A DNA stretch of 16,113 bases, taken from positions 1 to 16,113 of the forward strand of contig JACMRO010000228.1 in assembly GCA_014376425.1 (NCBI GenBank). The letters are read 5' to 3'. The notes beneath the pieces were generated by a model that was not told the origin of the DNA, made no database searches, and worked only from the letters and a program-made list of their open reading frames with translations. Origin of the DNA: Rubritepida sp. (lineage in GTDB: Bacteria; Pseudomonadota; Alphaproteobacteria; Acetobacterales; Acetobacteraceae). Positions 1-6,990 of the stretch are shown in pieces. A program made the translations under genes and the position numbers. Position 1 is the stretch's first letter; every line of letters begins with the position of its first letter.

Positions 1-1
1 C

Positions 2-643
2 GCCCCTGCGGTCGCCATGGCAGCCAGCTTCCTAGGTTTCGGCGCAGCGGTCAGCGCGGCCGGGCTTGGGTTGGGCTGGGCGATGGCCTCGGCGCTGGCG
101 ATCTATGGCATGCCTGGCCAGCTGATCCTGCTGACGGCGGCCGCGGGTGGCGGCGCCCTGGGGGCCGCGGTGCTCAGCGCCATCGCCGCAAATGCGCGGT
201 TTCTGCCGATGGCGGTGGCGCTGTCGCCCTGGCTGGGCGGGCATAGGTCGCGTTGGCTGGCGCTGCCGTTCATCGCGGTAACGCCCTGGGCGGCCGGGAT
301 GCGGGCCTTGCCGGGGCTTCCCCCGGCCCGCCGGCTGGGTTGGTTCCTGGGTTTCGCCGCCGGTTGCTGGGGCGTGGCGACGGCCGCCACGCTGCTGGGC
401 TTCTGGATGGCGCCCGGCCTGCCGGGGTCGCTCCTCGCGCTGCTGGTCTTCACCAACCCATTGTATTTCGGGCTGCTGCTGCTGGCCGACCGGCGGCTGC
501 CGGCCGCACGGCGCGCGCTGCTGGGCGGCGCGCTGGCCAGCCCGCTGGTGCTGGTGTTGCCCGCCGCCTGGGGGCTGCTGGTGGCGGGGCTGTTGGGCGG
601 CAGCCTTGCCTTTTGGTGGGGCGAGCGTGTTGGCCGCCGCTGA
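2..643 (+). CDS. azlC: AzlC-family branched-chain amino acid exporter, large subunit (5' partial)
   Basis: Polytopic inner-membrane protein of the AzlC family, which together with AzlD forms a branched-chain amino acid (or related) exporter. The sequence is almost entirely hydrophobic helices, with the family-like opening SFLGFGAAVSAAGLGL, a GMPGQLIL segment and an NARFLPMAVALSP segment, all typical of the alphaproteobacterial AzlC group. An in-frame ATG lies at 17, but the frame is open to the window edge. The usual 230-240 residue length suggests that some 15-25 N-terminal residues lie upstream, so I treat the 5' end as missing. The C-terminus overlaps the start of azlD by 17 bases, the classical azlC-azlD coupling. 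Family assignment is from sequence pattern; the exported substrate is not determined. Confidence 0.8.
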   Translation, partial: APAVAMAASFLGFGAAVSAAGLGLGWAMASALAIYGMPGQLILLTAAAGGGALGAAVLSAIAANARFLPMAVALSPWLGGHRSRWLALPFIAVTPWAAGMRALPGLPPARRLGWFLGFAAGCWGVATAATLLGFWMAPGLPGSLLALLVFTNPLYFGLLLLADRRLPAARRALLGGALASPLVLVLPAAWGLLVAGLLGGSLAFWWGERVGRR

Positions 644-950
644 CTGGGCCCTGCTGGCGGTGGCCGTGGCCTGCCAGGGGCTGCGCGCGCTCGGCCTGCT
701 GCTGGCGGGGCCGCTGCGGCCCGATCATCCCTTCATCCGCTGGGCCGCCTCGGTGGCACAGGCCACGCTGGCTGCTTTCGTGGTGCTGGCGGTGGCTGCC
801 CCCTCGGGCGCGCTGGCGGCGATACCCTGGGCCGCGCGGCTTGCGGGGGCCGGGGCGGCGATGGCGGTGCTGGCGGCTACCGATCGCATCCTGGCCGCAC
901 TGCTGGCAGGACTGGCGTGCACCCTCGCCGCCTGGGCGCTGCTGGGCTAG
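627..950 (+). CDS. azlD: AzlD-family small membrane subunit
   Basis: Small membrane protein of about 107 residues with three to four hydrophobic helices, the partner of AzlC in branched-chain amino acid export. The pattern RALGLLLAGPLRPDHPFIRW resembles the AzlD segment where a polar loop with a conserved proline follows the first helix. I chose the GTG at 627, which overlaps the azlC stop (641-643). A TTG at 606 is the longer alternative, but it would overlap azlC by 38 bases. The identification rests on position directly after AzlC, size and hydrophobicity more than on specific catalytic residues, since AzlD diverges quickly. The gene ends 9 bases before the isomerase gene, so it is probably cotranscribed with it. 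Confidence 0.7.
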   Translation: MLAAADWALLAVAVACQGLRALGLLLAGPLRPDHPFIRWAASVAQATLAAFVVLAVAAPSGALAAIPWAARLAGAGAAMAVLAATDRILAALLAGLACTLAAWALLG

Positions 951-959
951 CGTCGCCCG

Positions 960-1799
960 ATGGAATTCGTGCTCTGCAACGAGGTCGTCCGCGACCTGGA
1001 TTTTCCGGCCCAGGCCGACCTGGCCGCCCGGCTGGGTTATGCCGGGCTGGAAGTTGCGCCCTTCACCCTCGATGGCGCAGCGCCGCATACGCTACCAATC
1101 CCGGACCGCGCCCGCCTGGCCCGCGCCGCGCGTGATGCCGGCGCGCCCATATTGGGGCTGCACTGGCTGCTGGTCGCACCCGCCGGCCTGTCCATCACCG
1201 CTGCCGAACCGGCGCTGCGCGCCCATACGCTCGACGTCATGCGCGGCCTGATCCACCTCGCCGCCGATCTCGGCGCCGGTTACCTGGTGCATGGCAGCCC
1301 CGGCCAGCGCCAGGTCGCAGCCCCGGGCGACGCCGAGCGCGCCGGGGAGGCCATGCTGATGGCCGGCGAATGGGCGCGCGAGGCCGGCGTGACCTACTGC
1401 CTCGAACCGCTCGACCATGGCCAGACCAATTGGATGACCACGGTGGGCGAGGCGACGGCGTTCACCGCCGCGCACGGCAACCCGCATCTGCGCAGCATGC
1501 TGGACGTCTGCGCCGCCGGGAATGGCGAGGCCGATCCGGTTGCCACCCTGCTCGCCCGCCATATTCCCGGGGGCCAGATCGCCCATGTCCACCTCAACGA
1601 CCGCAACAAGCGCGGGCCGGGGCAGGGTGGCGACCGCTTTGCCCCCATCCTCGCCGCGCTGGCGGCGGCGGGCTATGCCGGGCGCTGCGGCGTCGAACCC
1701 TTCGAGTACGTTCCGGACGGGCCAACCGCCGCCGCCCGCGCCATCGGATATCTGCAGGCCTGCCTGGAGGCCATTTCCAGCCGCGACGCGCGGGTCTAA
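960..1799 (+). CDS. Sugar phosphate isomerase/epimerase (AP endonuclease 2-like TIM barrel)
   Basis: A 279-residue cytosolic TIM-barrel protein of the xylose isomerase-like / AP_endonuc_2 superfamily. The likely divalent-metal ligands of sugar epimerases are all in place: Glu149 (YCLEPL), Asp182 (SMLDVC), a His in AHVHLND (209 or 211) and Glu246 (CGVEPFEY). The GPGQGGDRFAPILAAL stretch matches the loop and helix that precede the last metal ligand in tagatose-3-epimerase/hydroxypyruvate isomerase relatives. This supports an active keto/aldose isomerase or epimerase, but the substrate cannot be read from sequence. The ATG lies 9 bases after azlD and the stop is 10 bases before surA. The ribosome binding site is weak, so translation may depend on reinitiation. 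Confidence 0.8.
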   Translation: MEFVLCNEVVRDLDFPAQADLAARLGYAGLEVAPFTLDGAAPHTLPIPDRARLARAARDAGAPILGLHWLLVAPAGLSITAAEPALRAHTLDVMRGLIHLAADLGAGYLVHGSPGQRQVAAPGDAERAGEAMLMAGEWAREAGVTYCLEPLDHGQTNWMTTVGEATAFTAAHGNPHLRSMLDVCAAGNGEADPVATLLARHIPGGQIAHVHLNDRNKRGPGQGGDRFAPILAALAAAGYAGRCGVEPFEYVPDGPTAAARAIGYLQACLEAISSRDARV

Positions 1800-1809
1800 A
1801 GACCTGGCT

Positions 1810-3168
1810 ATGTTCCGTGCCACCCTGCTTGCCCTCGCGATCCTTCCTGGCCTCAGCGCGTCGGCGTTGGCGCAGGGCCGAGCGCCGCGCGTGGCGCCGG
1901 ACGCGCCAGCAACCTCCGCGCCCGCCACCCCCGGGCCCGCCACCCCGGGGCCCGCCACCCCGGGCGGCAACCGCATCCTCACCGTCGTCAACGGCGACGT
2001 CGTCACTCAGAGCGAGGTGCGCAGCCGAACCCGCCTGTTCGCCCTGAACGCCGGAATGAACGCCTCGCCCGAGGCGCTGACGCGGCTGGAGCCGCAGGTG
2101 CTGCGCCTGCTGATCGACGAAAAGCTGCGCATCCAGGAGACACAGCGCCGGCAGATCCAGGTCAGCGACAACGACATCGCCGAGGCGCTGGCCGATATCG
2201 AGCGGCGCAACCAGCTGACGCGCGGCGCGCTGACCGCGCAGCTGCGCAACGCCGGCATCCAGCCGCGGGTGTTGTTCGACCAGATCCGGGTGCAGATCGG
2301 CTGGGGCCGGCTGCTGCGCAGCTTGCTCGGCCCCGCCGCCGAGCCGCAGCCCGCCGAATTGGCCGAGACGATCGCCGCCGCCACCGCGCGTGCCGGCCAA
2401 CCGGAATTCCTGGTCGGTGAGATCCTGGTCCCGATCGACGACCCGGCAAACGAGGCCGAAGTGCGCCGCTTCGTGGACGAGGTGGTGTCCCAACTCCGCC
2501 GCGGGCTGCCCTTCGCTGTGGCCGCAACCCAGTTCAGCCAGGCGCAGACCTCGCTGCAGGGCGGTGATCTGGGGTGGCTGACCGAGAACCGGCTGGACCC
2601 GGCGGTGGCCGCCATCGTCACCCGCATGCCGGCCGGTGCCATTTCCAACCCGCTGCGGGTGCCCGGTGGATTCCAGATCGTGACGCTGCGGGCGAAGCGT
2701 GAGGCGGGGCGCGACAGCTCTGGCACGCAGTTGACCATGCGCCAGGTGTTCATCCCCTTCGGCGGCCGGCTGGACCCGCAGGCGCCGACCGACGCGCAGC
2801 GCGCGGTGGTGGAGCGGGCGCAGCGCCTGGCGCAATCGACCCGTGGCTGCGAGGCGCTGGACGTCGCCGCCCGCGGCCCCAACCCGGCCGACCGACCGAT
2901 GGATCCGGGGCCGGTGCGGCTGGAGGGAGTGAACCCGCCGCAGCTGCGTTCGATGCTGGCCTCGCTGGCCATCGGCCGGGCGTCACAGCCGGTGATCTCG
3001 CCCGATGGCGTGGCCATCCTGATGGTTTGCGCCCGCGAGCAGCGCCAGGCGCAGCCCATGAACAACGACCAGGCACGGCAGCAACTGCTGGGCGAGCGGG
3101 TGGAGCTGCTGAGCCGCCAGCTGCAGCGCGAGCTGCGCCGTCGCGCCGTGATCGAGACCCGCAGCTGA
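1810..3168 (+). CDS. surA: Periplasmic chaperone / peptidyl-prolyl isomerase SurA
   Basis: SurA-type chaperone that escorts outer-membrane proteins through the periplasm. The 452-residue product starts with a Sec signal peptide (hydrophobic residues 4-19, likely cleavage after ALA at 21). A low-complexity Ala/Pro/Gly linker with three PATPG units (38-52) follows, then the SurA N-terminal helical domain (about 54-195, beginning NRILTVVNGDVVTQSEV and containing LLIDEKLRIQE). A parvulin domain spans about 199-296, with the diagnostic GGDLGWLTENRLDPAV and VPGGFQIVTL segments; a second, more divergent parvulin-like region is at about 305-410. Length is close to that of E. coli SurA (428). ATG 1810 was chosen because it gives the signal peptide; the frame is open further upstream only as an overlap with the isomerase gene. 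ksgA follows with overlap; the frequently intervening pdxA is missing. Confidence 0.92.
   Translation: MFRATLLALAILPGLSASALAQGRAPRVAPDAPATSAPATPGPATPGPATPGGNRILTVVNGDVVTQSEVRSRTRLFALNAGMNASPEALTRLEPQVLRLLIDEKLRIQETQRRQIQVSDNDIAEALADIERRNQLTRGALTAQLRNAGIQPRVLFDQIRVQIGWGRLLRSLLGPAAEPQPAELAETIAAATARAGQPEFLVGEILVPIDDPANEAEVRRFVDEVVSQLRRGLPFAVAATQFSQAQTSLQGGDLGWLTENRLDPAVAAIVTRMPAGAISNPLRVPGGFQIVTLRAKREAGRDSSGTQLTMRQVFIPFGGRLDPQAPTDAQRAVVERAQRLAQSTRGCEALDVAARGPNPADRPMDPGPVRLEGVNPPQLRSMLASLAIGRASQPVISPDGVAILMVCAREQRQAQPMNNDQARQQLLGERVELLSRQLQRELRRRAVIETRS
1921..1965 (+). repeat. Three tandem 15-bp units (PATPG x3) in surA
   Basis: Three consecutive near-identical 15-base units, each beginning cccgccaccc, encode PATPG three times in the linker between the SurA signal peptide and its first folded domain. 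The period is a multiple of three, so copy-number change would lengthen or shorten a flexible linker without a frameshift. The repetition is directly visible; variability between strains is inference. Confidence 0.85.
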
Positions 3169-4013
3169 GCGGCACGCCGCGTCCCTCCCTACGCCCCTCC
3201 CTGCGCCCCTCCCTGCGCGATGTAATCGCGCGGCATGGCCTGGCGCCGAGGAAGGCGCTGGGCCAGCATTTTCTGCTCGACGAGAACATCTGCGCCCGGA
3301 TCGCCGCCGCCGCCGGCGACCTCAATGGCCGGCATGTGCTCGAGGTTGGCCCCGGCCCCGGTGGTCTGACCCGCGCGCTGTTGGCTACCCCCCTGGCCTC
3401 GCTGCTCGCCTGTGAGCTCGACACCCGCGCCGTCGCCGCCCTGGCCGAGCTGGACGAGCCGAGGCTGACGGTCCTGCAGCAGGACGCCCTGAAGCTGGAC
3501 GCCGTGGCGGCGCTGCCGGCGCATCGCCAGGTCGTCGCCAACCTGCCTTACAATGTCGGCACGCCGCTGCTCATCGGCTGGCTGCGGCAGGCGGGGCAGT
3601 GGGAACGGCTGACGCTGATGTTTCAGCAGGAAGTGGCCGAGCGCATCTGCGCCGCGCCGGATACCGAGCATTACGGTCGGCTGGCGGTGCTCAGCCAGTG
3701 GCTGTGCCGCTGCACTGTGCTGATGCACCTGCCGCCCGGCGCCTTCTTTCCGCCGCCACGGGTGCATTCGGCCGTGGTGGGGCTGGTGCCGCATGCCGCG
3801 CAGCCCACGCCGGACCTGCTGGCGGCGATGGAACGTTTGACTGCCGCCGCCTTCGGCCAGCGCCGAAAGATGCTGCGCGGCAGCCTGAAGACGCTGGGCG
3901 ACCCGGAGGCGCTGCTGGCGCGTTGCCATATCGCTGCCGAACGACGGGCGGAAACGCTCTCCATCACCGAATTTGACGGGCTCGCCCGCGCCCTGCTGGA
4001 ACGAGACACATGA
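3165..4013 (+). CDS. rsmA: 16S rRNA (adenine1518-N6/adenine1519-N6)-dimethyltransferase KsgA/RsmA
   Basis: Dimethylates two adjacent adenines in the 3'-terminal loop of 16S rRNA using S-adenosylmethionine, acting late in small-subunit assembly. The protein shows the family opening (KALGQHFLLDENI), SAM motif I (LEVGPGPGGLTRALL), the catalytic NLPYNVGTPLL motif, and the conserved PPGAFFPPPRVHSAV and FGQRRKMLRGSL segments near the C-terminus. The core is complete and the length (282 from this start) fits the family (E. coli 273). The start is unusual: no ATG, GTG or TTG lies in frame between the surA stop and the conserved DVIARHGL segment. The CTG at 3165 overlaps the surA stop as CTGA and would give LSGTPRPSLR as the start region, so I prefer it; CTG 3201, CTG 3213 or a TTG at 3027 inside surA are alternatives. 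The 3' end overlaps the amidohydrolase start as ATGA. Confidence 0.9.
   Translation: MSGTPRPSLRPSLRPSLRDVIARHGLAPRKALGQHFLLDENICARIAAAAGDLNGRHVLEVGPGPGGLTRALLATPLASLLACELDTRAVAALAELDEPRLTVLQQDALKLDAVAALPAHRQVVANLPYNVGTPLLIGWLRQAGQWERLTLMFQQEVAERICAAPDTEHYGRLAVLSQWLCRCTVLMHLPPGAFFPPPRVHSAVVGLVPHAAQPTPDLLAAMERLTAAAFGQRRKMLRGSLKTLGDPEALLARCHIAAERRAETLSITEFDGLARALLERDT
3180..3215 (+). repeat. Three tandem 12-bp units at the ksgA N-terminus
   Basis: Three consecutive 12-base units (consensus cgcccctccctg; the first differs at two positions) encode Arg-Pro-Ser-Leu three times just before the conserved DVIARHGL segment of KsgA. They lie in the surA-ksgA junction, where the ksgA start codon should be. 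The period keeps the frame, consistent with slippage expansion. The repetition is seen directly; its effect on translation is inference. Confidence 0.85.
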
Positions 4014-5191
4014 GCATCATCGACGCCATCGCCGCCCACCTGCCCGAATACATCGATTGGCGGCGCGACCTGCATGCGCACCCTGAGCTCGGCTTCGACG
4101 AGCACCGCACCAGCGGCCTGGTGGCAGAGCGGCTGATGGCGATGGGCATCGAGGTGCATCGGGGCATCGGCGGCACCGGCGTCGTCGGCGTCATCCGCGG
4201 CCGCAGCCAGGGCAACCACCCCCGCAGCATCGGCCTGCGCGCTGACATGGACGCGCTGCCGCTGACCGAGACCAACCAGTTTGGCCACGCCAGCACCGTC
4301 CCGGGAAAAATGCATGGCTGTGGCCATGATGGGCACACCACCATGCTGCTCGCCGCCGCCCGTTACCTCAGCGAGCACCGTGACTTCGACGGCACCGTGA
4401 ACCTGATCTTCCAGCCGGCCGAGGAGGTGGGCAACGGCGCGCCCCGGATGCAGGCGGATGGGCTGTTCGAGCGCTTCCCCTGCGACGCCATCTACGCGCT
4501 GCACAACAAGCCCGGCATGGCGGTGGGCAGTTACGGCCTCAACCCCGGCCCGATGCTGGCCGGCGTGGCCTTCTTCGACATCCATGTGCAGGGGCGCGGC
4601 GGCCATGCGGCGCGACCCGAGGCCACAAAGGACCCGGTGCTGGCAGGCGCCGCCCTGATCACCGCGCTGCAGTCCATCGTATCACGCAATGTGGCCGCGC
4701 ATGCGCCAGCGGTGCTGAGCGTCACCGGCATGGAAACCGGCCGCGCCTACAATGTCATCCCCGACACGGTGCGGCTGTTCGGCACTGTGCGCGCCTTCTC
4801 GACCGAGGTCTTCGACCTGATTTGCAAACGCATGGGCGACCTGTCCGAGCATGTGACTAAGGGCTTCGACTGCACCGCAAAGCTGGAGTTCAAGGAGCTG
4901 ACCCCGCCGCTGATCAACCACGCCGAGAATGCCGCCCGCATCGCCGATGCCGCCGCTGGCCTGGTCGGGGAAGCGCAGGTAAACCGTGACCAGCAGCCCA
5001 GCATGGGGGGCGAGGATTTCGCCTATTTCCTGCTGGCGGCGCCGGGCGCGTTCATCAACATCGGCAACGGCGATAGCCAGGGGCTGCACCACCCCGCCTA
5101 TGATTTCAACGATGCCGCCATTCCCTATGGCGCAGGCATTTTGGCGGCAATTGTGGAGCGCGAGCTAAAGCCGGCTGATCAGGCAGCGTAG
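4010..5191 (+). CDS. M20D-family amidohydrolase (hippurate hydrolase / amidase-like metallopeptidase)
   Basis: A 393-residue cytosolic metal-dependent amidohydrolase of peptidase family M20, subfamily D, which cleaves N-acyl amino acids or amide conjugates (hippurate hydrolase, IAA-amino acid hydrolase, aminoacylase types). Visible site residues are RADMDALPL (78-85), the Cys/His metal motif MHGCGHDGH (101-109), the catalytic Glu pair in FQPAEEVGNG (134-143), His in ALHNKPGM (163-170), the dimerisation-domain GRGGHAARP (195-203), MGGEDFAYF (332-340) and LHHP (369-372). All expected ligands are present, so it should be active; the natural substrate is unknown. The ATG overlaps the ksgA stop (ATGA), making it the last gene of the left operon. 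The stop overlaps the tail of the convergent HPt gene by 13 bases. Confidence 0.9.
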   Translation: MSIIDAIAAHLPEYIDWRRDLHAHPELGFDEHRTSGLVAERLMAMGIEVHRGIGGTGVVGVIRGRSQGNHPRSIGLRADMDALPLTETNQFGHASTVPGKMHGCGHDGHTTMLLAAARYLSEHRDFDGTVNLIFQPAEEVGNGAPRMQADGLFERFPCDAIYALHNKPGMAVGSYGLNPGPMLAGVAFFDIHVQGRGGHAARPEATKDPVLAGAALITALQSIVSRNVAAHAPAVLSVTGMETGRAYNVIPDTVRLFGTVRAFSTEVFDLICKRMGDLSEHVTKGFDCTAKLEFKELTPPLINHAENAARIADAAAGLVGEAQVNRDQQPSMGGEDFAYFLLAAPGAFINIGNGDSQGLHHPAYDFNDAAIPYGAGILAAIVERELKPADQAA

Positions 5192-5466
5192 CCCAGCGCT
5201 GTCAGCGCCGGCATGACCTCGCGCTCCACCGCGGCGAATGCCGGGCCGAGCGGGGCCGATGGGTCCATTGCCATACTCTCGAGCGTTGCCAGCGCCAGGG
5301 CCAGGCCGCTTAAGCCGAAATTTGCCGCCATGCCGCGCAGCGCATGCGCGTGGTCTCGCGCTACGGAACGCTGACGCTGGCCGACCGCGTCCCGCAGCTG
5401 GGGTACACGGATGCAGAGCTCATCGCCGCAAAGCCGGGCCACCGCGGGGGGAATGGTTGCCTTCAT
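5179..5466 (-). CDS. Stand-alone HPt (histidine phosphotransfer) domain protein
   Basis: A 95-residue protein consisting essentially of one Hpt four-helix domain. The phosphoacceptor motif is DHAHALRG with the presumed phospho-His at position 41, followed by MAANFGLSGLALALATLE, which matches the HPt consensus (AH-x-LKG-x6-Gx3-L, then L-x2-LE). The conserved Lys after the His motif is Arg. HPt proteins relay phosphate between response-regulator receivers in multistep phosphorelays; no kinase or receiver is adjacent, so the partners are unknown. It is convergent with the amidohydrolase, overlapping its last 13 bases. The ATG at 5464-5466 is the only good start. Upstream on its strand (5467 onward) the sequence is comparatively AT-rich, a plausible promoter location, but I see no confident boxes. 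Confidence 0.75.
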   Translation of the reverse strand: MKATIPPAVARLCGDELCIRVPQLRDAVGQRQRSVARDHAHALRGMAANFGLSGLALALATLESMAMDPSAPLGPAFAAVEREVMPALTALGYAA

Positions 5467-5611
5467 ACGGAAGCGGTTTATCTCAATTTCCGATCCCGCT
5501 CAATGACATTTGCGCGAGACGCAGTTTTGCAATCCAGGGTTGTCAGGCGCCGGAAGGGGTGACTGGCTTGCCCTTGCGCACGCCCGATGCGATATTCAAG
5601 GCCTCTTCGGT

Positions 5612-5628
5612 ACCGCATGAAATGCGGT
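5612..5628. other. Short perfect hairpin upstream of icd
   Basis: Seven-base arms ACCGCAT (5612-5618) and ATGCGGT (5622-5628) flank a three-base loop. It sits in the 214-base spacer between the minus-strand HPt gene and icd (5467-5680), about 50 bases before the icd start. There is no T-run on either side, so it is not a classical terminator; it may be an icd leader element or an operator. A 10-base GC palindrome, ggccgcggcc, follows at 5645-5654. Nothing else was recognised in this spacer. Confidence 0.4.
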
Positions 5629-5680
5629 CCGGAATAGCAACACTGGCCGCGGCCCGGCGCCGCGCATCGAGGAAATTGAA

Positions 5681-6898
5681 ATGGCGAAGATCAAGGTCAA
5701 AACCCCCGTCGTCGAGATGGACGGGGATGAGATGACACGCATCATCTGGGCCTTCATCAAGGACAAGTTGATCCACCCCTACCTCGACATCGACCTGAAG
5801 TATTACGACCTCGGTATCGAGTATCGCGACCAGACGGACGATCAGGTCACCATCGATGCCGCCCACGCCACCAAGCAGTACGGCGTCGGCGTGAAGTGCG
5901 CGACCATCACGCCCGACGAGGCGCGCGTTGCCGAGTTCGGGCTGAAAAAGATGTGGCGCAGCCCGAACGGGACCATCCGCAATATCCTGGACGGCACGAT
6001 CTTTCGTGAGCCGATCATTTGCCGGAACGTGCCGCGACTGGTGCCGCATTGGTCCAAGCCGATCGTGGTGGGCCGCCACGCCTTCGGGGACATCTACCGT
6101 GCTGTCGAAATGAAGATCCCCGGGGCGGGCAAGGTCACGATGACCTACACGCCGGCTGATGGTGCACCCCAGGTGGAGATGGGCAGCTTTGACTTCCCCG
6201 ACAGCGGTGGTGTGGCGATGGGGATGCACAACCTGAACAAGTCGATCGAAGGCTTTGCCCGCGCCAGCCTGAATTACGGCTTGGCGCGTGGCTACTCGGT
6301 GTATTTCAGCCACAAGAACACGATCCTCAAGGCCTATGACGGCAACTTCAAAGATATTTTCCGCGCTATCTACGACGCCGAGTTCAAGACCCGCTTCGAG
6401 GCCGCCGGCCTGACCTATGAGGACCGGCTGATCGACGACATGGTGGCCAGCGCCCTGAAGTGGGAAGGCGGCTACGTCTGGGCCTGCAAGAACTATGATG
6501 GCGACGTGCAAAGCGACATCGTGGCGCAAGGCTTCGGCAGCCTCGGCCTGATGACCTCAGTGCTGCTAAGCCCGGACGGCAACACGGTGGAGTCGGAGGC
6601 GGCGCACGGCACCGTCACCCGCCACTACCGCGAGCACCAAAAGGGCCGCGAGACCAGCACCAACCCGATCGCATCGATCTACGCCTGGACCCGCGGCCTG
6701 GCCTATCGCGGCAAGTTCGACGGCACCCAGGATGTAACCGACTTCGCAAATGCGCTGGAGGCGGTGTGCGTGGAGACAGTTGAGGCCGGCGATATGACCA
6801 AGGATCTAGCAGTGCTGATCAGCAAGGAACAGCCTTACCTGAGCACCCAGGCATTTCTGGCTAAACTGGACCAGAACCTGAAGGCGAAAATGGCTTGA
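5681..6898 (+). CDS. icd: NADP-dependent isocitrate dehydrogenase (homodimeric, eukaryote-like type)
   Basis: TCA-cycle enzyme that oxidatively decarboxylates isocitrate to 2-oxoglutarate with NADP+ and Mg/Mn. The 405-residue protein belongs to the type II homodimeric class shared by alphaproteobacteria and eukaryotes, not the E. coli type. Numbering nearly coincides with human IDH1: substrate loop SPNGTIRN (94-101), Arg109 (TIFRE), Arg132 (VGRHAFGD), metal site NYDGDVQSD (271-279, Asp275 and Asp279) and the NADP-binding AHGTVTRHYREHQKG (308-322). All are intact, so full activity is expected. ATG 5681 is supported by GAGGA at 5669-5673, 7 bases upstream. It appears monocistronic: the next gene begins 92 bases later after an AT-rich spacer, and the preceding HPt gene is divergent. 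Confidence 0.97.
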   Translation: MAKIKVKTPVVEMDGDEMTRIIWAFIKDKLIHPYLDIDLKYYDLGIEYRDQTDDQVTIDAAHATKQYGVGVKCATITPDEARVAEFGLKKMWRSPNGTIRNILDGTIFREPIICRNVPRLVPHWSKPIVVGRHAFGDIYRAVEMKIPGAGKVTMTYTPADGAPQVEMGSFDFPDSGGVAMGMHNLNKSIEGFARASLNYGLARGYSVYFSHKNTILKAYDGNFKDIFRAIYDAEFKTRFEAAGLTYEDRLIDDMVASALKWEGGYVWACKNYDGDVQSDIVAQGFGSLGLMTSVLLSPDGNTVESEAAHGTVTRHYREHQKGRETSTNPIASIYAWTRGLAYRGKFDGTQDVTDFANALEAVCVETVEAGDMTKDLAVLISKEQPYLSTQAFLAKLDQNLKAKMA

Positions 6899-6990
6899 CC
6901 CTTATGTGAATTTGACTACAACCACTTGAACGTTGACGCATAATTAACGATTTGGTCAGGCGCTTTTAATTAGCCCTCCGGGAGATATTG
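6899..6990 (+). promoter_or_regulatory. AT-rich spacer, putative promoter/operator of the RTX gene
   Basis: This 92-base spacer between icd and the RTX protein gene is strikingly AT-rich for this genome. It contains TTGACT (6912-6917), TTGAAC (6926-6931), a TATAAT-like CATAAT (6939-6944), and an inverted pair TAATTAA (6941-6947) / TTAATTA (6966-6972). A Shine-Dalgarno GGAG at 6981-6984 sits 6 bases before the ATG at 6991. No -35/-10 pair has ideal spacing (TTGACT to CATAAT is 21 bases), so the exact promoter is uncertain, but a regulated start here is likely. No convincing icd terminator was found. Confidence 0.4.

Noticed and set aside
253..1251. 332-codon plus-strand frame across azlC, azlD and the isomerase.
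   Set aside because: Composition is Arg/Ala/Trp/Pro-rich with no family pattern, and it conflicts with three consecutive recognised genes in other frames.
1594..2835. Long (over 400 codon) antisense open frame across surA.
   Set aside because: It mirrors the surA codon periodicity, is rich in Arg/Gly/His low-complexity sequence and has no recognisable motif. Such frames are expected in very GC-rich DNA.
3180..3215. The 12-bp repeats considered as a protein-binding iteron or attachment site.
   Set aside because: They are in frame, encode RPSL units continuous with the conserved KsgA N-terminus, and no replication or integration gene is nearby.
5543..5680. A minus-strand open frame ending in SGVRKGKPVTPSGA that looks protein-like upstream of icd.
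   Set aside because: No ATG/GTG start or ribosome binding site lies in this spacer in the right frame; the only upstream starts are deep inside icd antisense, where the frame is a shadow of a highly conserved gene.
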